Positions 35,431-43,109 of a stretch of DNA of 64,000 bases are shown here, one piece after another. Source of the DNA: Parabacteroides bouchesdurhonensis (GTDB lineage Bacteria; Bacteroidota; Bacteroidia; Bacteroidales; Tannerellaceae). Location: the NCBI RefSeq assembly GCF_900186615.1, contig NZ_LT896588.1, forward strand, positions 521,036 to 585,035, given 5' to 3'. Position 1 is the stretch's first letter; each line of letters begins with the position of its first letter. Both the position numbers and the translations under genes were made by a program. The notes under the pieces were generated by a model. It had not been told where the DNA came from. It saw only the letters and a program-made list of their open reading frames with translations, and did no database searches.

Positions 35431-37587
35431 TCAATCTTCCGACTGAGTAGCTTCATAAGCCTTCAACAGTTTCTCCTGTACATCGGACGGAACAAGTTCG
35501 TAGTTGGCAAACTTCATTGTAAACGACGCGCGTCCTCCGGTGATAGAACTTAAAGAAGTTGAATAGGTAGACATTTCCTTCAAAGGAACTTTTGCCGACA
35601 ATTTTTCAAACCCTTTCTCACTGTTCATTCCCATAATAATTGCACGGCGACCTTGCAAATCACTCATTACGTCTCCCAGATAGTCGGCAGGAACAGATAC
35701 TTCCACATCATAAACAGGTTCCAGGATTTTAGGCCCGGCTTCCTTAAATGCAGTACTGAAAGCATTACGTCCGGCAAGCATAAAGGAGATTTCATTACTA
35801 TCTACCGGGTGCATTTTACCGTCATATACACAAACACGTACGTCGCGGGCATAAGAACCGGTCAACGGCCCTTGTTCCATACGTCCCATAAGGCCTTTCA
35901 ATATAGCCGGAAGGAAACGAGCGTCAATAGCGCCTCCCACAATACAGTTTACAAATACCAGCTTACCACCCCAGTCCAAATCAATAACCTGCGTATCACG
36001 GACATTCATTTTGTATTCCTGCCCGCCGAAACGGTAAGTATCAGGAGCCGGCATACCTTCGTAATAAGGCTCTACGATCAAGTGAACTTCACCGAATTGA
36101 CCGGCGCCGCCTGATTGTTTCTTATGACGATAATCAGCCCGTGCAGCTTTAGTAATAGTTTCACGATACGGTATTTTCGGTTCGATGTATTCTATTGGTA
36201 ATTTATCGTTATTTTCAATTCTCCATTTCAATGTACGAAGATGGAATTCTCCCTGACCTGAAATAATTGTTTGTTTCAGTTCTTTAGACTGTTCAACAAC
36301 CCAAGTAGGGTCTTCCTCGCGCATACGGGTAAGAATCTCACTCAATTTTTCCGCATCTGCTTCGTTAGCCGGTTTGATTGCGCGGCGGAACTTAGGATCC
36401 GGATATTTAATAAAATCGAAACGATAATCGCAACCTTTACCATTTAATGTATTTCCACGACGAACGTCTTTCAGTTTAACAGTAGCACCAATATCTCCGG
36501 CAACCATTTCGGTTACTTCATTACGGGTTTGTCCCGCAACGGAAAACAACTGAGCAATACGTTCCTTTGAACCGCGATCGGCATTTTGCAAATCGTCACC
36601 TTCTTTTACTTTACCTGATAATACTTTAAAATAAGAAACTTGGCCGATGTGAGATTCAACTGTTGTCTTAAAGAAAAACAAGCTGGTAGGACCATTTGAA
36701 TCAGGAGTGACCTCCACACCTTCAGTGGTTACCAAACGAGGCATTTTATCCGTACAGGGAACAACATTGCCAAGAAATTCCAACGTACGGCGCACACACA
36801 TATCACGACCTGCACATACACAGAATACAGGAAACATATTACGCGTTACCAATCCAGCCCGGATACCCGCACGCATGTCGTCTTCACTCAATGTTCCTTC
36901 TTCAAAGAATTTTTCCATCAACATGTCGTCGTGCTCGGCAGCAGCTTCCACAAGCGCTTTATGCAAATCCATTGCTTTATCCATTTCTTCCGCCGGAATA
37001 TCTAAAACGTCGGGCACGCCACCTTCGGGCTTCCAGCGATACATTTTCATCTTCAACACATCCACAACAGCATTGAACGCAGCACCGGTATTTACAGGAT
37101 ATTGAATAGGTACAATTTTACTTCCCCAATGATCTTTTAATTGGGCTATTGTACCATCATAATCCGCTTTATCATTATCTAATTGGTTAACTACAAAGAT
37201 TACGGGTTTATGAAATTGTTCAGTATACCGGAACTGGTTGATCGTACCCACTTCCACCCCATATTGAGCATTCAGCACCATCAATGCCGTATCAGTAACA
37301 TTTAACGCAGAAACCGCGCCACCGATAAAATCGTCCGAACCGGGACAGTCGATAAAATTCAACTTACGATCCTGCCATTCGACACTGAAAACGGTTGAGA
37401 ACACTGAGTAACCATACTCCTTCTCAACCGGGAAATAGTCACACACAGTATTGCCTGCTTCTACCGTGCCGCGACGTTTTATAACTCCACCCTCGTAAAG
37501 CATAGCTTCAGCGAGAGTGGTTTTCCCAGAGCCCGAACTTCCCAAGATTGAGATGTTCTTAATTTCATTTGTTTGGTATACTTTCAT
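35431..37587 (-). CDS. Elongation factor G paralogue (EF-G2 type)
   Basis: A 718-residue translational GTPase-like protein with all five EF-G domains (domain IV GGAGQFGEVHL, domain V SDLQGRRAII), but the G domain departs from true EF-G. The P-loop is GSSGSGKTT (16-24). Switch II reads DCPGSDDF (80-87) instead of DTPGHVDF, so Ser84 replaces the catalytic histidine, and NKxD is NQLD. It corresponds to the Bacteroides EF-G2 described as supporting translocation without GTP hydrolysis during carbon limitation in the gut. It is monocistronic with its own terminator, consistent with specific regulation. Confidence 0.88.
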   Translation of the reverse strand: MKVYQTNEIKNISILGSSGSGKTTLAEAMLYEGGVIKRRGTVEAGNTVCDYFPVEKEYGYSVFSTVFSVEWQDRKLNFIDCPGSDDFIGGAVSALNVTDTALMVLNAQYGVEVGTINQFRYTEQFHKPVIFVVNQLDNDKADYDGTIAQLKDHWGSKIVPIQYPVNTGAAFNAVVDVLKMKMYRWKPEGGVPDVLDIPAEEMDKAMDLHKALVEAAAEHDDMLMEKFFEEGTLSEDDMRAGIRAGLVTRNMFPVFCVCAGRDMCVRRTLEFLGNVVPCTDKMPRLVTTEGVEVTPDSNGPTSLFFFKTTVESHIGQVSYFKVLSGKVKEGDDLQNADRGSKERIAQLFSVAGQTRNEVTEMVAGDIGATVKLKDVRRGNTLNGKGCDYRFDFIKYPDPKFRRAIKPANEADAEKLSEILTRMREEDPTWVVEQSKELKQTIISGQGEFHLRTLKWRIENNDKLPIEYIEPKIPYRETITKAARADYRHKKQSGGAGQFGEVHLIVEPYYEGMPAPDTYRFGGQEYKMNVRDTQVIDLDWGGKLVFVNCIVGGAIDARFLPAILKGLMGRMEQGPLTGSYARDVRVCVYDGKMHPVDSNEISFMLAGRNAFSTAFKEAGPKILEPVYDVEVSVPADYLGDVMSDLQGRRAIIMGMNSEKGFEKLSAKVPLKEMSTYSTSLSSITGGRASFTMKFANYELVPSDVQEKLLKAYEATQSED

Positions 37588-37833
37588 GATATCAGGTAAA
37601 TTTATGAGTTTGACAATAAAGTTACATTCGCGTGAATAATTCTATCACGACGCCGCAAATTATAGATTGTTAAGGAGAAAAGCAACGCATGCTCCGGTGT
37701 TTGAGAACAATGTTATTTAACAGACTCCGTTTTATATCCTTGATTTATCAATCGTATCCCTGTTAGCCATACTTTGTCCGGGCTATTATCCATATTTTTA
37801 CGACATCCTTCTTACCGGATAATTATTTTTATT

Positions 37834-37841
37834 TAAGTTTG
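37834..37841 (+). promoter_or_regulatory. -7 box of hemW promoter
   Basis: TAAGTTTG, 19 nt upstream of the hemW start. The 273-bp divergent region to its left must also hold the EF-G2 promoter (a TAACTTTA-like box is near 37615-37622). Confidence 0.5.
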
Positions 37842-37860
37842 CTACATAAAACAACAAAGC

Positions 37861-38988
37861 ATGGCAGGTCTTTATATACACGTTCCATTTTGCGCCAAAC
37901 GATGTTTGTACTGTGATTTTTTTTCCAATACGGAAATGAAGTACAAAGCACCATATATAGCCGCTATCATCCAAGAGATAGAACTCCGGAAGGAATATAC
38001 CGGCCAAGAGTTACTCGATACAATCTACTTCGGGGGCGGCACTCCATCCCAATTAGATGCCAGCGATTTCGAACAAATCTTTAGCAGTATCTATCGTTTG
38101 TTCAGTATCTCCCACGCTGCAGAAATTACATTAGAAGCAAATCCGGACGATATGACACCGAAGTACCTTACTATGCTCCGCCGTTTTCCTTTCAACAGGA
38201 TAAGTATGGGAGTTCAAAGTTTTAAAGAAGCGGACCTTCATTTCCTCAATCGCCGCCATAATCGGGAACAGGCGATAGAGGCTGTTAACCTGTGCAAAGA
38301 AAACGGCATTGGGAATATCAGCATAGACCTCATATATGGTCTTCCCGGTCAAACCCTGCCGGAATGGGAAAAGAATCTAGAGGAAGCAATCCGATTGGAT
38401 ATACCTCACATATCTGCTTATCATTTAATATATGAAGAAGGAACTGCCCTATATAAACTAATGGAGGCCGGAAAGGTAAAACCGATAGTGGAAGATTTAA
38501 GCGTCTCTCTTTTTTCCCTTTTGATAGACAAACTTACGTCAGCAGGCTACCAGCATTACGAAATATCCAACTTTGCCAAAACCGGATATATATCCAGGCA
38601 TAACAGTTCATACTGGACGGGGAAAAAGTATTTAGGCATCGGTCCGTCGGCACATTCTTATAACGGAATAGAACGCGAATGGAACATTTCGTCTTTACCA
38701 CAATATATAGAAGGAATCAACAACCGTACTCCAAATACTGAAAAAGAAGTATTAGATTTACATACACGTTACAACGATTACATTATTACCGGACTAAGAA
38801 CGATGTGGGGTATTAACCTTCATGATATTCAGAAACAATTCGGGAATGAACTAAAAGTTTTTTGTGAACGGCAGGCAACACACTATCTACAACAAGGTTT
38901 ATTAATTTCGGAAAAAGAAAAACTAACTTTATCACGGCAAGGTATTTTCATATCCGACGGCATCATGAGAGACCTTTTGTGGGTGTAA
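37861..38988 (+). CDS. hemW: HemW-type radical SAM protein (heme chaperone)
   Basis: A 375-residue radical SAM protein with the cluster motif CAKRCLYC (CxxxCxxC) near residue 11 and the family glycine motif FGGGTPSQ. HemW resembles oxygen-independent coproporphyrinogen oxidase (HemN) but acts as a heme-binding chaperone. The short N-terminus and the HYEISNFAK motif favour HemW over HemN. The C-terminal HTRYNDYIITGLRTMWG is the usual HemN-like C-terminal domain. It is monocistronic. Confidence 0.9.
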   Translation: MAGLYIHVPFCAKRCLYCDFFSNTEMKYKAPYIAAIIQEIELRKEYTGQELLDTIYFGGGTPSQLDASDFEQIFSSIYRLFSISHAAEITLEANPDDMTPKYLTMLRRFPFNRISMGVQSFKEADLHFLNRRHNREQAIEAVNLCKENGIGNISIDLIYGLPGQTLPEWEKNLEEAIRLDIPHISAYHLIYEEGTALYKLMEAGKVKPIVEDLSVSLFSLLIDKLTSAGYQHYEISNFAKTGYISRHNSSYWTGKKYLGIGPSAHSYNGIEREWNISSLPQYIEGINNRTPNTEKEVLDLHTRYNDYIITGLRTMWGINLHDIQKQFGNELKVFCERQATHYLQQGLLISEKEKLTLSRQGIFISDGIMRDLLWV

Positions 38989-39099
38989 CTTTATACGAAA
39001 GGCCGCGTTTAGACAACGAACTGGCATATTAAAAGTACATTTATTGCACATTTTTACTATTTTTGAGAAGAAAAACTACCATATTAAAAAACTATTACA

Positions 39100-39107
39100 T
39101 ATATTTG
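39100..39107 (+). promoter_or_regulatory. -7 box before the zeta-toxin-like pair
   Basis: TATATTTG, 22 nt upstream of the GTG start at 39129. Confidence 0.5.
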
Positions 39108-39128
39108 TCCCGATAAAAATAGCAAGTA

Positions 39129-39704
39129 GTGCCATATTTATACATTATATCAGGTTGCAACGGCGCAGGGAAGACAACAGCCTCCTTTACAATTTTACCA
39201 GAAATGCTTAAATGTAAGGAATTTGTCAACTCAGACGAAATAGCCAAGGGGCTTTCCCCTTTTAATGCAGATAGTATCGCCGTCGCCGTTGAAGCAAGCC
39301 GTATCATGTATAAAAGGATAAAGGAGCTCATCGGAGCCGGTGAAACTTTTGCTATGGAGACTACGCTGGCTACCCGATCGGTTGCAAACTTGATCAGGGA
39401 AGCGCAAAAGACTGGGTATTATGTTACGTTGCTTTATTTTTGGCTTAACACACCGGATTTGGCAGTGGAACGTGTAAAGATGAGAGTTGCGGCCGGAGGA
39501 CATAACATTCCGGAAAGTACCATTCGACGTCGTTATGAGGCTGGTATCCACAATTTATTCGAACTTTATTTGCCCATAAGCGATTATTGGATGATAACAG
39601 ACAACTCGATGTCACCGATGGAAGTTATCGCCAAGGGATTTAAGAATGATAAAAAGGAGATATACAAACCGAGTATTTACGAAAAACTTGAGCAACATGA
39701 GTGA
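39129..39704 (+). CDS. Zeta-toxin-like P-loop kinase
   Basis: A 191-residue ATPase/kinase with a Walker A motif GCNGAGKTT at 9-17, FVNSDEIAKGL as the substrate-binding segment, and ETTLATRSVANLI near 78. It closely follows the zeta toxin/UDP-GlcNAc kinase fold. The start is GTG. The stop overlaps the next small gene by 8 nt, which is the layout of a toxin-antitoxin pair but in toxin-first order. Family members phosphorylate UDP-GlcNAc or other nucleotide substrates. Whether this one is toxic is unproven. Confidence 0.82.
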   Translation: MPYLYIISGCNGAGKTTASFTILPEMLKCKEFVNSDEIAKGLSPFNADSIAVAVEASRIMYKRIKELIGAGETFAMETTLATRSVANLIREAQKTGYYVTLLYFWLNTPDLAVERVKMRVAAGGHNIPESTIRRRYEAGIHNLFELYLPISDYWMITDNSMSPMEVIAKGFKNDKKEIYKPSIYEKLEQHE

Positions 39705-39867
39705 ACAAGAAGTAAGAGAATTCGAGGAAAATATAGTAAAAGGTGCCAATATAGCTTTTCAACGCTTAGTTAACCAGAAAAAGAAAGAAGACGGAGAATT
39801 AGTCTTCTCACGCAACGGATACATTTTCCGTGTAAAAGCTGCTGATCTGGAAAAAGGCATGTTTTAA
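39697..39867 (+). CDS. Small acidic/basic protein, probable antitoxin of the zeta-like kinase
   Basis: A 56-residue protein beginning MSEQEVREFEENIVKGANIA, helical at first, with a C-terminal beta-type stretch (ELVFSRNGYIFRVKA). ATG 39697 lies within the toxin stop region (ATGAGTGA overlap), so translation is coupled. The longer in-frame start at 39646 would overlap the toxin by 59 nt and is less likely. It is followed by a strong terminator, which closes the two-gene unit. Antitoxin function is inferred only from position and size. Confidence 0.7.
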   Translation: MSEQEVREFEENIVKGANIAFQRLVNQKKKEDGELVFSRNGYIFRVKAADLEKGMF

Positions 39868-39881
39868 ATATTTCAAAATAT

Positions 39882-39921
39882 AAAAAGAGCGAATGGTTGA
39901 TAACAACCATTCGCTCTTTTT
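39882..39921 (+). terminator. Strong terminator of the toxin-antitoxin-like unit
   Basis: An 18-bp perfect stem, AAAAAGAGCGAATGGTTG with its complement at 39904-39921, loop ATAA, and flanking A and T runs that allow function in both directions. Confidence 0.92.
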
Positions 39922-40051
39922 ATTTACTGATATTCTTCCGAAATAAAACTGCAATTACTTCCTGCTATCCAGTATTCCGGATTCGTTATCAGCATTATTG
40001 ACCTTTCTATTAAAAGTCCATACTCTTTTTTATCATAATACGTTCTTCTCT

Positions 40052-41233
40052 TTATCCTATTTTAAAGAAAAGAACCCAATCATTAGCTTCTTCTTCTATT
40101 TTGTATGGATCTATTCCATTCAAGAAAGGATATTTCTCTAAATAACGATCATCAGATTGTTTCAAATCTTCAATAATTTCTTTTAATGTAAAGACATTTA
40201 CCAATTTATAAAATTCACCATTTTTTTGATCGTAACCATCAGGAGCATAGTAACTCCCCAGAATTGTAGCATATGGACCTTTAAAATCTTTATTAATCAG
40301 ACATTTTCCATTATTCCGATTACAATACACCACGACTTTGGGGGTAAATAAAGGCGGATTGAATATAATCCAATTGTCTGTTACTATCAAATTATCAAAA
40401 TTGAGAACAGCTTCGCTTTTCTCCCTTATTTTAGCATACCTTAAACATACTTCTTCTGTAGTTCCTTCGAAAAAATTCTTAGGCATATTCATATTACCAA
40501 AATCAAACGTTGCCAAAGTTGTGATACTATCTTTAAACAAATAAATATTTGTATCGAAATATTTAGAAACATATACGCCATCCTTGTAACTTCCAATCGT
40601 ACGAAAATTGCTTTGTAATAAATAAAAATCAAGCAGAACTTTCGGAGTGGGGAAATACTCTGAGATAAGTTGCCCATTCATATCATAAATCATCAGTTGA
40701 TGATCACTCAGATATGTACGAACTTGTACTATTTTATCGTCCGAACCTACATAAAATTGATCTCCTCCATTTTGGGGAGGCACAATGGTTTTTAAATAAT
40801 TGCCATCAAAATCATAGACTTGAATCTTTGCCTCATTGCTGACGTAAATATAAGTTTCAGATATAAATACATCTCTTAAAAAAGCATATTCTTCCGGGCC
40901 TTGGCCAACTCTATCTATCTTATTAATAAATTTTCCTTGTCGATCGTATCGTAAAATTACTTTTTGCGATTTATCTACAACAAATATAAAATCATCCACT
41001 ACATACAAATCTGAAGCACTACCTTTAAACAATATGCTATCCATTGTATCCAACGAAACTAATCGAGCTTCTATATTTGCCATAGTTTTCTTTAATAATT
41101 CAGGATCTGAATTACCCTTAATATCTACGACAAAATGTTGAGGCTTATCGTTACCGTTTTTATTTTGACTCGTTGTACATGACAACAATAAACTGAAACA
41201 AAATAAAATAATTAAGCAAAATAGATTTTTCAT
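40052..41233 (-). CDS. 6-bladed beta-propeller lipoprotein (DUF4934/BF2222-like)
   Basis: A 393-residue lipoprotein with signal LIILFCFSLLLSC (lipobox LLSC). The mature protein has repeated propeller blades: YVVDDFIFVVD, RYDRQGKFINKI, GQGPEEYAFLRD and VYDFDGNYLKTI. Such lipoproteins are numerous in Bacteroidales and often lie beside a small NVEALA peptide gene; none was found here. It is 170 nt downstream of the TPR/LuxR regulator on the same strand and may be part of that transcript or its target. The ligand is unknown. Confidence 0.85.
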   Translation of the reverse strand: MKNLFCLIILFCFSLLLSCTTSQNKNGNDKPQHFVVDIKGNSDPELLKKTMANIEARLVSLDTMDSILFKGSASDLYVVDDFIFVVDKSQKVILRYDRQGKFINKIDRVGQGPEEYAFLRDVFISETYIYVSNEAKIQVYDFDGNYLKTIVPPQNGGDQFYVGSDDKIVQVRTYLSDHQLMIYDMNGQLISEYFPTPKVLLDFYLLQSNFRTIGSYKDGVYVSKYFDTNIYLFKDSITTLATFDFGNMNMPKNFFEGTTEEVCLRYAKIREKSEAVLNFDNLIVTDNWIIFNPPLFTPKVVVYCNRNNGKCLINKDFKGPYATILGSYYAPDGYDQKNGEFYKLVNVFTLKEIIEDLKQSDDRYLEKYPFLNGIDPYKIEEEANDWVLFFKIG

Positions 41234-41403
41234 AACTATGTTTTTTTATAAAGTAAATCGTTTGAGTAAAAGTAACCTAAAACCTGCATTGGATCGATTT
41301 ATATGAAGGAGTAATTAAAGTGCAGACAAATTCATAACATTCCAGTTTTCAACAACTTAAAACGTCATCTTTTCTCAAAAGTTTATATCAGGTATTTTTA
41401 TAT

Positions 41404-43092
41404 TTATATGTTGTCAGGAAAGGAGGATACAACCGAAGAGGCCTCCCCGGAATATTCAATAAAGGAAACTATATCATCTTTTTCATTCATGCCTAACGCA
41501 TGCCGGATATTAGTCTTGCGCTGGTAGATTGTGCGGACACTCTGCTGTGTCACAACACTGATCTCTTTGGTTGAGAAACCGGCACGAAGCAGACAACAAA
41601 GCTGTAGTTCTTTTTCCGACAAACGCCCAGCGGCCAGCACTTTCAACCGGGTATAAAAATTATCGTATACAGTATCGACAATAGGATACAAATCTTTCCA
41701 GACAAGCAATGACTCCGTCGGAATTTCATCATTGGCAATACTTGCCATTTGCTGCAGAAGCTCCTTATTCTGCTCTGTCGGTGAAGTGGCGACCAAACGG
41801 ATAATGCCCAATTGCTGGAGCAAAACTTTCTTGAAGAAACGACTGTCCGGTATGGAAGATTGATCATCTTTAATGTCTTTACGACCAATCGTTGTTTCCC
41901 ATAGTAACTGGCGCAAAGCATCAAGTGCTTCCTCCGTCGCTAAAAGTTTTTCCCGACGGTTCCGAATATAAAAGATGGAAATACTAGCTGCTACTGTAAA
42001 AACAAATAATAAGGCAAGAAGAAGCATCAACATTTGTTGCCGCTTCGATTCCACCCGTTGATTGTTTTGCTCCAATTTATTTTGCATAAAGAGACGTTCT
42101 TTCTCATCGCGAATCAACTCTATAGCAGCAAGAGAAGTAGAGTCTACAAATTGTGCCAGGTCACGTATGTCAAAAGAATCTCCATTTTTAGCTTGCCAAT
42201 AAGCACGACGCGCTTTCGTCATCACATTGCGGGTAATATACCAGGGATTTTTATCAATCATATCCCCGTTTTCCATCAAAGAGAGATAATACTCAACAGA
42301 ATCCTTTTGTCCCAATCCCATCCATATCCCTAAAGCAGTATTGGTATATTTTCCCGGATACCTTTGTTGTAACAAATGATAGATTTCCAATGCTTTTTGG
42401 GGATTTGTTCTAGCAAGCTCATCTATATAGTTACGCAAATAATGCCCCGCACCAGGCCTTTCCATATGTCTGGCAATCTCAGCAGCCTGAGCCAGATAAT
42501 ATAAAGAAGAATCTTCGCATCCCATCCGACCATAATTCAATCCTAACATGTACCATGCATCCGCTTTTCTAACTGTATCGACTGCTTCCCACCTCCTACA
42601 AGCATCTATCACTTCAGGATATCTCCTTTCTCCATAATAATAATAGACCTGCATTTCATAAGCATTGGACATTTTCGTTTGATCCCCAAGCCGTTCAGCT
42701 TCGGCAACAGCATCTTGCAGAAAATTCTCTTTTGCCTTTTTATCCCTCGCTTGCCAATGGGCAAAACGGCAGGCATAATACAAAAGATCGTAACGGTTAT
42801 GATCTTTATAGTATTGTACGGAATAGGAGATCAACGAATCGTTAATAGTACTTCGTCGTGTTTGAAGATGACTTAATGTCAGCAAATACCAGTAATCCGC
42901 CTTATCGCTATCGGTTAAAGAAGCTGGTATGATCTTGTTTTCCAGTAACCAAGCTGCACTGTCGGGTTGTACATATACCAGTTTGAAGACATCGTCAATC
43001 ACCTGACGGCTGGATGGCTTATTGCAACTAAGAAGCAACCATGTAGCCGCCAGAAATATACATATAAACAATCGCGTAGTCTTCACAATCAT
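41404..43092 (-). CDS. Transmembrane TPR sensor with C-terminal LuxR-type DNA-binding domain
   Basis: A 562-residue protein. It begins with a lipoprotein-like signal (IFLAATWLLLSC), then TPR-like helical repeats (about 30-340) expected in the periplasm. One TM helix lies near 352-374 (MLMLLLALLFVFTV), followed by a coiled segment and a C-terminal LuxR/GerE helix-turn-helix (LSEKELQLCCLLRAGFSTKE, about 493-512). This is a one-component membrane regulator that could pass an envelope signal directly to DNA. It follows the DPP11 gene by 17 nt in one operon, suggesting control of peptide use. Whether the N-terminal Cys is lipidated is open. Confidence 0.85.
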   Translation of the reverse strand: MIVKTTRLFICIFLAATWLLLSCNKPSSRQVIDDVFKLVYVQPDSAAWLLENKIIPASLTDSDKADYWYLLTLSHLQTRRSTINDSLISYSVQYYKDHNRYDLLYYACRFAHWQARDKKAKENFLQDAVAEAERLGDQTKMSNAYEMQVYYYYGERRYPEVIDACRRWEAVDTVRKADAWYMLGLNYGRMGCEDSSLYYLAQAAEIARHMERPGAGHYLRNYIDELARTNPQKALEIYHLLQQRYPGKYTNTALGIWMGLGQKDSVEYYLSLMENGDMIDKNPWYITRNVMTKARRAYWQAKNGDSFDIRDLAQFVDSTSLAAIELIRDEKERLFMQNKLEQNNQRVESKRQQMLMLLLALLFVFTVAASISIFYIRNRREKLLATEEALDALRQLLWETTIGRKDIKDDQSSIPDSRFFKKVLLQQLGIIRLVATSPTEQNKELLQQMASIANDEIPTESLLVWKDLYPIVDTVYDNFYTRLKVLAAGRLSEKELQLCCLLRAGFSTKEISVVTQQSVRTIYQRKTNIRHALGMNEKDDIVSFIEYSGEASSVVSSFPDNI

Positions 43093-43109
43093 ACCAGCTT
43101 CTTCTATTT

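Noticed and set aside
39922-41403. NVEALA peptide gene next to the beta-propeller lipoprotein
   Set aside because: No small frame with the NVEALA ending was found in either flank.
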